Below are positions 16,944 to 26,428 of a DNA stretch of 64,000 bases, in pieces. A program made the translations under genes and the position numbers. Within the stretch, counting starts at the first letter, position 1. Each line of letters starts with the position of its first letter. Source of the DNA: Seleniivibrio sp. (lineage in GTDB: Bacteria > Chrysiogenota > Deferribacteres > Deferribacterales > Geovibrionaceae); assembly GCF_021209385.1 (NCBI RefSeq), contig NZ_JAJOIL010000016.1, positions 1 to 64,000 of the forward strand, given 5' to 3'. The notes beneath the pieces are model-generated. The model was not told the origin of the DNA, made no database searches, and saw only the letters and a list, made by a program, of their open reading frames with translations.

Positions 16944-17812
16944 ATAATGCCGACCTGTTTCATCACGGCAGTGAGTTTCGCAGTTCCGGCTTCCGTCATA
17001 GGTATAAGGGGAAGGCGGATCTCAGATCCGATAAGTCCCATCATCTCCAGCGCTTTTTTAACGGGGATGGGGTTTGTTTCAAGGAACAGCGCATTGAACA
17101 GGGGCAGCAGTTTGTAGTGCAGTTCTCTGGCTGTCTTCATATCGCCTGCAACGAAAGCGTCGTAAAGAGCTGCGGCTTCCGCGGGGCAAACGTTGACAGA
17201 TGCGGAGATGACACCGCTCGCGCCGATGCACATCAGCGGATAGTAAAGTGAATCCTCGCCTGCGAACAGACCGAAACCTTTTTCTGCATTGCCGAGGATT
17301 GCGCCTGCCTGATCCATTGAACCGCTCGCCTCTTTAATAGCGACGATGTTCGGGATTTTGGAAAGGCGGACAACTGTGTCGGGCAGCATGTTAACGGATG
17401 TTCTGCCGGGAACGTTGTACATAACTATCGGGATGTCCACTCTTTCGGCAACGTATTTGAAGTGCTGATAAAGCCCTTCCTGAGTGGGTTTGTTGTAATA
17501 GGGCGTAATGATAAGCGCACCGTCTGCACCTGCTTTTTTAGCGTGTTCAGTAAGGAACACTGTCTCATGTGTGGAATTTGAACCTGAACCGGCAATAACC
17601 GGAACACGTTTTTTTGTCTGGTCTATAACTATGTCGATAACTCTGCAATGCTCTTCATGGGTAAGAGTAGCGGATTCGCCTGTGGTTCCACAGGGAACTA
17701 TGCCGTCCGTACCTCTGGCTATCTGGTATTCAACCAGATTTCTGAGAGCTTCTTCGTCGACCTGATCGTTTTTAAAAGGTGTAGCAATGGCAACAATACT
17801 GCCTTCAAACAT
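16940..17812 (-). CDS. dapA: 4-hydroxy-tetrahydrodipicolinate synthase
   Basis: 290 residues. Conserved features: TPFKNDQVDEEAL near the N-terminus, GTTGESATLTHEEH, the Tyr-containing YNVPGRTSVN, and the Schiff-base Lys in VAIKEASG. The enzyme condenses pyruvate with aspartate semialdehyde. A strong ribosome-binding site (GGAGGAATT) precedes the ATG. It lies 27 bp downstream of dapF and overlaps dapB by 4 bp. Confidence 0.96.
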   Translation of the reverse strand: MFEGSIVAIATPFKNDQVDEEALRNLVEYQIARGTDGIVPCGTTGESATLTHEEHCRVIDIVIDQTKKRVPVIAGSGSNSTHETVFLTEHAKKAGADGALIITPYYNKPTQEGLYQHFKYVAERVDIPIVMYNVPGRTSVNMLPDTVVRLSKIPNIVAIKEASGSMDQAGAILGNAEKGFGLFAGEDSLYYPLMCIGASGVISASVNVCPAEAAALYDAFVAGDMKTARELHYKLLPLFNALFLETNPIPVKKALEMMGLIGSEIRLPLIPMTEAGTAKLTAVMKQVGII

Positions 17813-17839
17813 TGGAATTCCTCCGGTATATATTCTTTG

Positions 17840-18658
17840 TCAATAATTTACAGCTTCTTCTGTCAGCTCGCCCGTGTATATGACTCTGGCTTCGCCCTCC
17901 AGATACACTTTGTCGCCTTCAAGATAAACCTTAAGCATTTTGCCGCTGGTTGTCTTTATGGTGACTGGGCTTTTCAGAAGTCCTTTAGATACGGCGAACA
18001 TGGCACATGCAACGGAACCCGTTCCGCAAGCCATAGTTTCGCCTTCAACCCCTCTCTCATAGGTTCTCACCCTGAGATGTCCGTTGTTGTCCACGCCGCA
18101 GAAGTTCACGTTTGTTCCTTTTGGCGCGTAATATTCGTGGTATCGCAGAGCGGGACCGTATTTCATAATATCCACACTCTCTACGTCGTCGGAGAAAACA
18201 ACGCAATGGGGAACACCCGTGTTTACGCTGTTAACCTCAAGTTTTTCACCCTTAACATCAAGGGTGTACGATTCTTTATAGTCAAAAGGCTGAGTCATTC
18301 GCACTTTCACGTCAGGCTCGCCTTTGATCTCCGCCTCTATTATCCCCGCAAGCGTCTCGAAAGACATTTTTTCGCCTGCGATACCGTTAAGGTATGCGAA
18401 GCGTGCCGCACAGCGGGAGCCGTTTCCGCACATCTCCGCAACGGAGCCGTCGGAATTATAAAACTGCCATGAAAAATCCGTTCCCTGTTTCGGAGCCTCA
18501 ATCAGAAAAAGACCGTCCGCACCCACAGAAACACAGCGGGCGCAAGTCTTCACAACGAAATCAACAAGGTTGATGCCGTCCATTTTTCCGTCTCTGTTGT
18601 CGATGATGATGAAATCGTTTCCGGAGCCGCTCATTTTGTAGAAAGGGATTTTTCTCAT
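17840..18658 (-). CDS. dapF: diaminopimelate epimerase
   Basis: 272 residues. Both active-site cysteines are present in their motifs: MCGNGSRCAARF (about 77) and MACGTGSVACAMF (about 216). The N-terminus KMSGSGNDFIIIDN is diagnostic. It interconverts LL- and meso-diaminopimelate, the last step before LysA and a direct peptidoglycan precursor. It starts 6 bp after the lysA stop, in the same transcript. Confidence 0.96.
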   Translation of the reverse strand: MRKIPFYKMSGSGNDFIIIDNRDGKMDGINLVDFVVKTCARCVSVGADGLFLIEAPKQGTDFSWQFYNSDGSVAEMCGNGSRCAARFAYLNGIAGEKMSFETLAGIIEAEIKGEPDVKVRMTQPFDYKESYTLDVKGEKLEVNSVNTGVPHCVVFSDDVESVDIMKYGPALRYHEYYAPKGTNVNFCGVDNNGHLRVRTYERGVEGETMACGTGSVACAMFAVSKGLLKSPVTIKTTSGKMLKVYLEGDKVYLEGEARVIYTGELTEEAVNY

Positions 18659-18664
18659 ATATTT

Positions 18665-19924
18665 TTACCTGTTCCTCAGAAATGCCGGAACCGATTCGGG
18701 TCCGGTCAGATCAGCATAGGTTTCTCTTCGTCTTATTATATAATACTTTCCGCCGCTCACAAGAACTTCCGCAGCTCTCGGGCGGGAATTATAGTTGCTC
18801 GCCATGCTCATACCGTACGCACCGGCGCTCAGAACAGCGTAAAGCCCGTCCACAGGTACATCCGCAATATCCCTGTCCCGCGCCAGAAAATCTCCTGTTT
18901 CGCAGATGGGACCTACCACATCACATGTTATCCTGTTTTCCGTTTCATACACAGGCTTTATGCCGTGGTATGCATCGTAAAGTGACGGTCTCGCCAGATC
19001 GTTCATGGCTGCATCAACAACCTTGAAATGCTTTGTACCCGAATCTTTTGTATAAAGCACACGGGTAACAAGAACCCCTGCATTGCCGGAAAGATTTCTG
19101 CCCGGCTCAAAGATAAGGGTTATGTCAAGATCGCCTACAGCATCCAGTATCGCTTTGGCGTAATCCTCATGTTTCGGTACAGTCTCGTCTTTATATGTTA
19201 TGCCGAGACCTCCGCCCATGTCCAGATATTTTATATTAATTCCGTCAGCCCGCAAGTCTTTAATAAGGCTTACCATAATCTTTGCGGCATCCGCAAAGGG
19301 GGAAACATCCGTAAGCTGTGAACCGATATGGCAGTGAACACCCTCAACATCAAGACTGTCAAGCCCTGCGGCATATCTGAACTGTTCCCGCACTGTCTCA
19401 ACAGATATTCCGAATTTATTCTTTTTAAGTCCTGTGGAGATGTACGGATGTGTCTTGGGATCAACGTTAGGGTTAACCCGTATCGCTATCTTTGCGCGCT
19501 TGCCCAGCTTTCGTGCTTCGTCGTTAAGTACGTCAAGCTCCTGCTCAGATTCGGCATTGAACATAAGTATGCCAGCCTCAAGCGCCTCGTGTATCTCCTG
19601 CCTTGTTTTGCCCACTCCGGCAAAAACTATCTTCTGCGGGTTAATCCCTGCCTTAAGCGCTCTGTCAAGCTCGCCGCCTGAAACTATGTCCGCACCAGCA
19701 CCGAGAGACGCAAGAAGGCTCAGAATACCGATATTAGGGCATGATTTGACCGCAAAGCAGATTATCCTTTCGCGTCCTTCAAAGGCATTGCTGAACGTAT
19801 TGAAACTGTCTGTAAATGATTTTGCGCTGTAGACATAAAATGGCGTGCCGATCTCGGAGGCTATCTGCTCAAGAGAGGTATCCTCACAGTACATTGTTCC
19901 GTTTTGATAAGTGAAATAATCCAT
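18665..19924 (-). CDS. lysA: diaminopimelate decarboxylase
   Basis: 419 residues. The PLP-binding Lys is in CFAVKSCPN, and HCHIGSQLTD, DMGGGLGI and GPICETGDFLA are the conserved fold-III decarboxylase motifs. It makes lysine from meso-diaminopimelate. The ATG follows GGGAG. It is the first gene of the dap operon and is separated by 84 bp from the msbA-like gene upstream. The usual tetrahydrodipicolinate aminotransferase/acylase genes (dapL, dapD, dapE) are not in this window. Confidence 0.95.
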   Translation of the reverse strand: MDYFTYQNGTMYCEDTSLEQIASEIGTPFYVYSAKSFTDSFNTFSNAFEGRERIICFAVKSCPNIGILSLLASLGAGADIVSGGELDRALKAGINPQKIVFAGVGKTRQEIHEALEAGILMFNAESEQELDVLNDEARKLGKRAKIAIRVNPNVDPKTHPYISTGLKKNKFGISVETVREQFRYAAGLDSLDVEGVHCHIGSQLTDVSPFADAAKIMVSLIKDLRADGINIKYLDMGGGLGITYKDETVPKHEDYAKAILDAVGDLDITLIFEPGRNLSGNAGVLVTRVLYTKDSGTKHFKVVDAAMNDLARPSLYDAYHGIKPVYETENRITCDVVGPICETGDFLARDRDIADVPVDGLYAVLSAGAYGMSMASNYNSRPRAAEVLVSGGKYYIIRRRETYADLTGPESVPAFLRNR

Positions 19925-20008
19925 TAAGGCTCCCGAAAATCACCAGATATCAAAATCCTGCAAAAGTATTATGAACGCTACCACCGCCCCGCACTTTTGT
20001 CAAAGTGA

Positions 20009-21742
20009 TTAATCCCCGACGCTCCCGAACTGAAGACGGCAAAGATTTGAATAAATATCACTGCTTTTAAGGAGTTCATTGTGTTTTCCGGTCGCCATCA
20101 CACGTCCGTTGTCAAGAACGACTATCATGTCCGCGTTAACTATAGTTGAAAGCCTGTGAGCGATCACAAAGCTTGTTCTTCCCTTCATAAGGTTTGTAAG
20201 AGCCTGCTGAACGATGCGTTCGGATTCAGTGTCCAGAGCGCTTGTCGCCTCGTCGAGTATCAGTATAGGCGGGTTCATCAGAAGCGCCCGCGCTATAGTG
20301 AGCCTCTGTTTCTGACCGCCGGAAAGCCTGTCGCCACGCTCGCCTATGACAGTGTCGAAACCGTCGGTAAGTTCGTTTATGAACCCTGTTGCATATGCGC
20401 TGTCAGCCGCGGAACGTATCTTGTCCATATCCGCTTCCTCAACTCCGTACGCTATGTTATTTTTCACAGTCTCGTTGAACAGAAAAGGTTCCTGCGAAAC
20501 TATGCCTATGTTGCGGCGCAGAGAGTTCAGGCTGAACTCGCGAATGTCAGTTCCGCCTATGGTTATGTGACCGCCAGTAACGTCGTAAAATCTGGGTATC
20601 AGCGCCGCTATGGTACTTTTACCCGCACCGCTGGCACCCACCAGCGCCACCGTCATTCCCGGCTCAACAGTGAGGTTCATGCCGTTAAGGACAATATCCT
20701 CACCTGTCTGATATTTGAAGAAGACGTTATCAAAACGTATCTCTTTGCCCTCAGCGTTGCACTCAAGGGTTCCGTCGTTGTCGAGCATCTCGTTCTGTTC
20801 GTCCAGAAGCTCAAATATTCTGTCGGCTGACGCAAACGCCGTCTGCACGGTGGTGTTGTCACCGATTATCTTTTTAAAAGGCTCGAACATAAGCCCGAAC
20901 GCCGTTACGAACGAGAAGAAAGTACCAGGCGTAGTGTTGCCCTTTATAACCTCAAAACCGCCGTAAAATATGATCCCCGCCACAGCGAACCCTGCGATGG
21001 TCTCCATCATGGGTGAGCTGAAAGCCGTAACGGCAAGTTTTTTCAGTTTATAATGCACTTCCTGATTGTTCAGGCGTATGAATTTGTTTATTTCGCGGTC
21101 TTCGGAAGCGAAAGCCTTAACGACCTTAACGCCTGTAAAGCTCTCCTGAAGAGCTGATGAAACAACCCCCACCTGCTCCTGTTCTTTGCGGCTGTATCTT
21201 TTTATCATCTTGCCGGATTTTTTGATGAGGAAAAGCATTATAGGCAGAGCGATGAATATAGTTGAACCGAGTTTAAAATCCTGATAAAGCACAACGCCGA
21301 TAAGGAAAAATACGGAAAGCGAGTCGCGGAATATTTTCACAGCGGATGGAATTGCGTTCTGCATGTTGTTCGCATCACTGATGATGCGCGCCATCATGGT
21401 TCCCGTCTCGTTGGTGTCATAGTAGCGCATGGGCAGGTATATCATTTTCGCATAAAGCTCTTCACGCAGTTTTTTGACCGCCATCTGAGCGGCGTACTGC
21501 ATCTGATGCACCTGAATGAAACGCGCTCCGCACCGGAACGAATACATCACAACAATAATGATTGGGATAAGCCGAAGCATATCCTCTTTTTTCGCGATGA
21601 AGATGTCATCCAGAACGTGTTTGACAATGTATGCAGTCGCGCCGTCGGTCGCCGAAACAAAGGCGGACGCTATGAGCGCGAAGATTATTTTTTTTCTGTT
21701 TGGTTTGAAATATTGGTATATACGTTTAAATCTGCTATTCAT
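20009..21742 (-). CDS. msbA: ABC exporter of the MsbA type (lipid A / lipid flippase)
   Basis: 577 residues from the ATG at 21742; a TTG at 21778 would add 12 residues. An N-terminal six-helix exporter domain (about 15-305) is fused to one nucleotide-binding domain with Walker A GASGAGKST, signature LSGGQKQR and Walker B ILILDEATSALD. Length and N-terminus (RFKRIYQYFKPNRKKI) match MsbA, which works as a homodimer to flip lipid A core across the inner membrane. Other half-size exporters look similar, so the substrate is inferred. Confidence 0.82.
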   Translation of the reverse strand: MNSRFKRIYQYFKPNRKKIIFALIASAFVSATDGATAYIVKHVLDDIFIAKKEDMLRLIPIIIVVMYSFRCGARFIQVHQMQYAAQMAVKKLREELYAKMIYLPMRYYDTNETGTMMARIISDANNMQNAIPSAVKIFRDSLSVFFLIGVVLYQDFKLGSTIFIALPIMLFLIKKSGKMIKRYSRKEQEQVGVVSSALQESFTGVKVVKAFASEDREINKFIRLNNQEVHYKLKKLAVTAFSSPMMETIAGFAVAGIIFYGGFEVIKGNTTPGTFFSFVTAFGLMFEPFKKIIGDNTTVQTAFASADRIFELLDEQNEMLDNDGTLECNAEGKEIRFDNVFFKYQTGEDIVLNGMNLTVEPGMTVALVGASGAGKSTIAALIPRFYDVTGGHITIGGTDIREFSLNSLRRNIGIVSQEPFLFNETVKNNIAYGVEEADMDKIRSAADSAYATGFINELTDGFDTVIGERGDRLSGGQKQRLTIARALLMNPPILILDEATSALDTESERIVQQALTNLMKGRTSFVIAHRLSTIVNADMIVVLDNGRVMATGKHNELLKSSDIYSNLCRLQFGSVGD

Positions 21743-21809
21743 TAGATTATTGTTACAGAAGTGCTTAAATATTTTCAACCGATTTTAATAAAATCACAAA
21801 AAAACCGTT

Positions 21810-22472
21810 TCACCGATACTGCTTCGCCGCCTCTTTGAACCACCGCAGAGCCTCTTTATTGTCCCGTTTGGTGCCGCGTCCGGCGCTGAGCATGCACCCG
21901 AGATTATACATAGCCTCGCCGTGTCCCTGCTCCGCCGCCTTTGTGTACCAGTAGACCGCGTCCTCATCGCTCTGTATTGTTCCTCTGCCGCCTGCGAAAA
22001 GCAGTCCGAGCTTGTTCTGTGCCGCAGCAAATCCCTGTTCTGCGGCTTTTTCAAAATAATCAAAAGCTTTCTCTGGATCCTTTTTGCCTGTATGCCCTCG
22101 CAGGTAATAAAGCCCGGCTTTATACTGCGCCTCTGCAAGCCCCTTCTGCGCCGCCGCCTCAAACATTTCAAGCGCGCCGTCAGCCCGCTGTTCCATGTAT
22201 ATCCCATGCCTCATGTAGTTGCCGAGAATAAGCATAGCATGGGGAGAACCGAGCTTCGCACTGAGAAAATACAGATTTATCGCCGCACGCACGTTCTTCT
22301 GTACCCCCTGCCCATTTTCATACATGGTTGCAAGTGTCAAACATGCCGCAGGATTCATCGCGTGCCTGCGAAGCACTTTCGCCGCCTTGCGAAACTGCCC
22401 TGCGGAATAAAGCTCACCTGCATATTCTATTGTAGGGTTAAAGAAATTTCTGATTCTGCGAAATAATCTCAT
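21810..22472 (-). CDS. Sel1-like repeat protein
   Basis: About 220 residues from an ATG at 22472, which overlaps the end of mpg by 35 bp. A TTG-type start further upstream at 22538 is less likely. At least four Sel1 repeats of about 36 residues fill the protein: AAINLYFLSAKLGSPHAMLI, ALEMFEAAAQKGLAEAQYKA, AFDYFEKAAEQGFAAAQNKL and AVYWYTKAAEQGHGEAMYNL. No signal peptide is obvious. Such proteins scaffold protein-protein contacts; the partner is unknown. Last gene of the ankyrin-mpg-sel1 set. Confidence 0.8.
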   Translation of the reverse strand: MRLFRRIRNFFNPTIEYAGELYSAGQFRKAAKVLRRHAMNPAACLTLATMYENGQGVQKNVRAAINLYFLSAKLGSPHAMLILGNYMRHGIYMEQRADGALEMFEAAAQKGLAEAQYKAGLYYLRGHTGKKDPEKAFDYFEKAAEQGFAAAQNKLGLLFAGGRGTIQSDEDAVYWYTKAAEQGHGEAMYNLGCMLSAGRGTKRDNKEALRWFKEAAKQYR

Positions 22473-23088
22473 TGTATCCGTACACACCGTAACAGCCCTT
22501 TTTAGGTTTTGCGGTGCATCTGTCCTGATATTTTTCATCTATGAAGCGGAACGGAAGATGCTCGTCCCTGCCCTGCGGAATCCCAAGACGCACGGTCTGA
22601 ACTATGCGCTCCGGTCTGTATCCGTCGTCGGTCACACGGATATCGGTTTCATCTATCTGTTTTCCGTCATAATCCTTAACATCCATGCCGAGTGACCTGC
22701 AAACAAGCGTCTGACCGGAAGCAAGCCTGTTAACATCTCTCGGTCTGCCGTCGGGCATGGGGTTGTTTCTCTTCATGCGTTCCAGCGGTTCGCCCAAGCA
22801 ATCCGTCACCGCCGATTTTATAAGCACCGCGTTGCCCTCTCCGTGCGCTGAAAAATTAAGCGAAGGTTTTCCGCGTGCGTAATACATGTATATCGTGCCG
22901 CCGTCCATGAACAATGCTTTGCGTTTTTCCGTGAATCCCAGTGAAGCATGACTGCCCCTGTCCGTTATAAAATAGCACTCAGTCTCCGCAATGCGAAGGC
23001 GCATACCGTCTCTGGTTATAATCTTGCCCAGAAGCTCAATGGCTACGAGCATAGCGTTGCGGTTAAAAAAGGCGGAGGAAAGATTCAT
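22438..23088 (-). CDS. mpg: 3-methyladenine DNA glycosylase (AAG/MPG family)
   Basis: 216 residues. Family signatures: FFNRNAMLVAIELLGKII, IAETECYFITDRGSHA (with the catalytic Glu in the ETE-like motif), GTIYMYYARGKP and GNAVLIKSAV. It removes alkylated purines as the first step of base-excision repair. The start overlaps the ankyrin gene stop by 4 bp (ATGA), and its own 3' end overlaps the Sel1 gene. Full length and intact. Confidence 0.92.
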   Translation of the reverse strand: MNLSSAFFNRNAMLVAIELLGKIITRDGMRLRIAETECYFITDRGSHASLGFTEKRKALFMDGGTIYMYYARGKPSLNFSAHGEGNAVLIKSAVTDCLGEPLERMKRNNPMPDGRPRDVNRLASGQTLVCRSLGMDVKDYDGKQIDETDIRVTDDGYRPERIVQTVRLGIPQGRDEHLPFRFIDEKYQDRCTAKPKKGCYGVYGYNEIISQNQKFL

Positions 23089-24104
23089 TGCAGGTTGCTT
23101 CTGAACTGCGTCGGCTGCTGGTTCTGCTGTTGAGGCACAGGCTGCGCCTGCATCGGCTGTGTCTGCGCGGGAGCGGCAGGTGTCGTCGGGACAGGCTGGT
23201 TGAGCAACGGCTGTGCTGGTGTCTGCGTATCGACAGGAGCCTCCGGCATGGGTTCGCCCACGACGGTGCCGTCCTCTGCCTGCTGACCTGAAAGTATCTC
23301 CGCTATGTCCTCATGACCGAAGCGGAAGGCGTAGTCCTGTGCCGTCTGCCCTACGTTGTCGCGGGCGGTCTTGTCAGCGCCGAGGCTGAGTAGGGAAAGC
23401 ACTATTTTTGTATATCCGTTGGCAGAAGCCTCTATAAGAGCCGTGCGACCAAGCTTGTCTTTAACGTTTACGTTGGCGTTATTGTGCAGAAGGAGTTCCG
23501 CAAGGTCTTCATGCCCGTAATGGGCGGCTATCATGAGCGGTGTTTGTCCTTCATTATTCGGCTTGTTTGGATTCGCTCCCCTTTCAAGGAGCAGTTTCGC
23601 AAGGTTCAGCCGTTCCTGTCTGGATGCGTGTGCTGTAGGTGTCATGCCGTTTACATCGGGAATGTTAGGATTTGCTCCGCCGATGAGAAGGGTTTTGACA
23701 GCCTGTTCCTTGCCCATGTATACGGCAAGATTCAGTGCCGTGAACCCAAGCAGATCCTGTTTATTAATACCGGAGCTGTCTGAGTTCATAAGCTCCATAA
23801 GTTTTTTTTCATCACCCTTCATAACAGCCTGCATCATGGGTGTGCGGCTTTCGGAATAGGTGGGGATATCAACTGACGGCGGTTCATCCATGCCGCCCTG
23901 CTCCTGTGCTGAAAGATCCTCCTGCCCCTGTTGAGCAGTTTCCTCATCCTTCAGCCCTTTTTTCTTTTCAGGATCCCAGTCCGGATATATCGCTTTGATT
24001 ATTTTATTAGTAACGATGGGTCTGTCGAGGGTAGAATCTATTATCAGAAGAACTATGATAACAGCAAGAAGAACAGCAGAAATACTCAATACCTTTTTGT
24101 TCAT
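23085..24104 (-). CDS. membrane-anchored ankyrin-repeat protein
   Basis: 339 residues. One N-terminal hydrophobic helix (about 5-25) anchors the protein. About five ankyrin repeats span 90-265 (LGFTALNLAVYMGKEQAVKT; NGMTPTAHASRQERLNLAKL; EGQTPLMIAAHYGHEDLAEL; LGRTALIEASANGYTKIVLS; VGQTAQDYAFRFGHEDIAEI). The tail is rich in Pro and Gln (PMQAQPVPQQQNQQPTQ) and probably disordered. Function unknown; ankyrin arrays mediate protein contacts. It heads the mpg-sel1 gene set. Confidence 0.82.
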   Translation of the reverse strand: MNKKVLSISAVLLAVIIVLLIIDSTLDRPIVTNKIIKAIYPDWDPEKKKGLKDEETAQQGQEDLSAQEQGGMDEPPSVDIPTYSESRTPMMQAVMKGDEKKLMELMNSDSSGINKQDLLGFTALNLAVYMGKEQAVKTLLIGGANPNIPDVNGMTPTAHASRQERLNLAKLLLERGANPNKPNNEGQTPLMIAAHYGHEDLAELLLHNNANVNVKDKLGRTALIEASANGYTKIVLSLLSLGADKTARDNVGQTAQDYAFRFGHEDIAEILSGQQAEDGTVVGEPMPEAPVDTQTPAQPLLNQPVPTTPAAPAQTQPMQAQPVPQQQNQQPTQFRSNLQ

Positions 24105-24151
24105 CAGTACCCCGTTCTCAGAGTATAATCATTAAACGGCATAGTGGCAAT

Positions 24152-24184
24152 AAAAAACAAAAGCCGGCACAAAGCCGGCTTTTT
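24152..24184 (-). terminator. intrinsic terminator after the SfrA-like gene
   Basis: On the minus strand AGCCGGC, loop TTTGT, GCCGGCT (24162-24180) forms a 7-bp GC-rich stem followed by TTTGTTTTTT. It lies 22 bp past the stop of the gene ending at 24206 and separates it from the ankyrin gene start at 24104. Confidence 0.8.
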
Positions 24185-24205
24185 CGTATTGATTTCAGAG
24201 AATTA

Positions 24206-26413
24206 TCAGAATTCTTTTGTTACGCAGAGAACACCTTTTGCGATATCGGCACATTCGGCACAAGTGACCTTTTCAGCCACAACCGGAAAGTGGAATTCCC
24301 TGTGTTCTTCCGTAGCGGGAAGGTATGACTTAGCAGTCATAATATTCGTATGATATCTGGGGTTAATTGGCATGATACACTCTTTCTCTGCGGGTTTCGC
24401 ATAGGCGTATGCCGTCTTTTCCCATCTGTTTGTCTTAACTTTTGCGATGTGTCCGTCAACTTCGCCCATTTCCATATCCTGAGCGCCGAATATGGGAGCC
24501 ACTTCGCTTTTAAATGTTTCGTAAGCACATGAATTGACGTCGGAGCCGATTATCTCGCCGAGATAAGCCGCAGTCTGAACGTGTGTCTTCTGTGTGCCTT
24601 TCGCCATCACAACACGGTTGACAGGAACAAGTCTGCCGTCCAGAGTTGTAAAGGTTCCCACTGTTTCAAGGCTGTCTTTAACGCCGAGAACGACCTGAGC
24701 ATTCTTGGCAGAACCGTCTTTGAACAGGTCAACTGCAACGAAAGTTCCGGCTTTACTGAACGCCGCCTCAAGGCTTTTTGCATGAGGACAGCTCTTAACG
24801 CCGTTGAATCCGGCGCTGATGAGCAGTTTTATCTTTCCTGCATTAAGGTCTGATTCAAGCTGTTTCGCAGTGTATCCGCCCATGAAACCTGCAACGATGG
24901 CGCCCATATAGTTCACCTGATCGTTCAGCACTATCACGGATTTCAGTTTATCCTGACCTATGAAGTCGCAGAAGGCAAGTACCGCTTCTGCTGGAGAGCC
25001 TGACTGCATATATTCGTTACCGACTATCACAGTTACCTTTTTCGCTTTCGCAAGGTGAGCGGGGATATATCTTTCTGGATCGTTTTCAACCTCTATAACC
25101 TTAGGGTTTGAAGAGGGCTTCGGAGCGGGTGCGTCCTGTTTCACAATTTCCAGAGCGCCTGCGAAGTCACCGTATTCAGCCATGAATGATTTTGCAACGA
25201 ACGAATCGTATTCATATTTTCTTGTGCCGACAGTGTAGAGCAGAGCATCGTTCTTTATGACCGCGTTCATCACTTTATGCTTAACGCCGACACATTCCCT
25301 GCGGAGGTCAGCGCCGATAACAAATATCATGTCGCTGTCCGCAACGTCGTCAAGAGTGCCGATGTTCTCCATAGTGCCGAATTTTTCAGCATATTTTTTG
25401 TAGAAATCACCGTAGTAAAGGTCAGTTTCAGACACATAATTTGAAGAACCGATAGAAGTCATAAGTTTTTTATATGCCGCGTATGCTTCATTTGTGAGCG
25501 ATGCGGATGCGATGAGAGCAACCTCCGAGCCTTTCAGTCCGGCTATCTTGCCTTTCAGAAGAGCAGTTACTTCATCCCAGTTAGTGTCTGTGCCGTTGAT
25601 GGCGGGATTAAGCGCGCGTGAATCGGCATCCAGATATTTATAGGCGAATCTGTCGGACGACGATATCTGTCCGCTGCCAACAGCTGTGGCACGCATTATC
25701 TGTCCGTTCATAGTGCCGTATTCAACCTGTTCGCCGCACGGAGAGAAAACGGAGGATGTAACAGTGTTTTCCAGATCCCATACTCTTGCGGCATGGTGGA
25801 ACTGGGCATCCAGAAGAGCGCCCACGGGGCATCTGTCGATGCAGGTTCCGCAGAAATCGCATTTCAGAGTATCGCCCCTTGAAGGAGTGACGTGATTAAA
25901 AAATCCTCTGTCCTCCATCTTAAGAGCGGAGCATCCTGTCATTTCGTGACAGGATTTTATACATTTTTCGCACAGAACGCAGAGGTTCTGGTTATAGACT
26001 ATCTTGTTCCATTTAACCACCGGGTCTTTCGGCTTGTCAGAAGTGACTATTTCTTCCATCATACCAAATTCGTACGCAGTATTCTGGAGTTCGCACTCGC
26101 CCGCCTTATCGCATACGGGGCAGTCCAGAGGGTGCTTAATGAGTATGAAGTCGAGCATCTGTTTTCTGTTCGCCCACACCCTTTCGTTTTCTGTGTCAAT
26201 CTTCATTCCGTCCATTGCGTATGTAACGCAGGCAGCCTGAAGTCTGTCGGCTCCTTCAACCTCAACAAGACAAAGTCTGCAAGCGCCCGTGGGGGTGATA
26301 TCTTTCAGGTAGCACAGCGTAGGGATCTTTATCCCGTTTCTGTTTGCCACGTCGAGAATGGACTCACCCTCGCTGAAAGAATAGGGTTTGTTATTTATGA
26401 TAATTTCAGCCAT
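24206..26413 (-). CDS. sfrA: NADPH oxidoreductase large Fe-S subunit (SfrA/NuoG-like)
   Basis: 735 residues. The N-terminal 2Fe-2S domain has CYLKDITPTGACRLC and a fourth Cys about 14 residues later. Next comes the His-Cys site HPLDCPVCDKAGECELQN, then two 4Fe-4S motifs, CVLCEKCIKSC and CDFCGTCIDRCP. The remaining 500 residues have the molybdopterin-oxidoreductase fold seen in NuoG, but the expected CxxC-CxxxC cluster is reduced to FSPCGEQ, so the extra cluster and cofactor may be missing. Size and order with the upstream gene match Geobacter SfrAB (soluble NADPH-dependent Fe(III)/acceptor reductase). A NuoG-like or NADP-hydrogenase subunit is the alternative. Confidence 0.75.
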   Translation of the reverse strand: MAEIIINNKPYSFSEGESILDVANRNGIKIPTLCYLKDITPTGACRLCLVEVEGADRLQAACVTYAMDGMKIDTENERVWANRKQMLDFILIKHPLDCPVCDKAGECELQNTAYEFGMMEEIVTSDKPKDPVVKWNKIVYNQNLCVLCEKCIKSCHEMTGCSALKMEDRGFFNHVTPSRGDTLKCDFCGTCIDRCPVGALLDAQFHHAARVWDLENTVTSSVFSPCGEQVEYGTMNGQIMRATAVGSGQISSSDRFAYKYLDADSRALNPAINGTDTNWDEVTALLKGKIAGLKGSEVALIASASLTNEAYAAYKKLMTSIGSSNYVSETDLYYGDFYKKYAEKFGTMENIGTLDDVADSDMIFVIGADLRRECVGVKHKVMNAVIKNDALLYTVGTRKYEYDSFVAKSFMAEYGDFAGALEIVKQDAPAPKPSSNPKVIEVENDPERYIPAHLAKAKKVTVIVGNEYMQSGSPAEAVLAFCDFIGQDKLKSVIVLNDQVNYMGAIVAGFMGGYTAKQLESDLNAGKIKLLISAGFNGVKSCPHAKSLEAAFSKAGTFVAVDLFKDGSAKNAQVVLGVKDSLETVGTFTTLDGRLVPVNRVVMAKGTQKTHVQTAAYLGEIIGSDVNSCAYETFKSEVAPIFGAQDMEMGEVDGHIAKVKTNRWEKTAYAYAKPAEKECIMPINPRYHTNIMTAKSYLPATEEHREFHFPVVAEKVTCAECADIAKGVLCVTKEF

Positions 26414-26428
26414 TTTGTCCGCTCCGCC

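Noticed and set aside
17648-18472. 274-residue open frame antisense to dapA/dapF
   Set aside because: Lies wholly opposite intact dap genes and shows no recognisable motifs.
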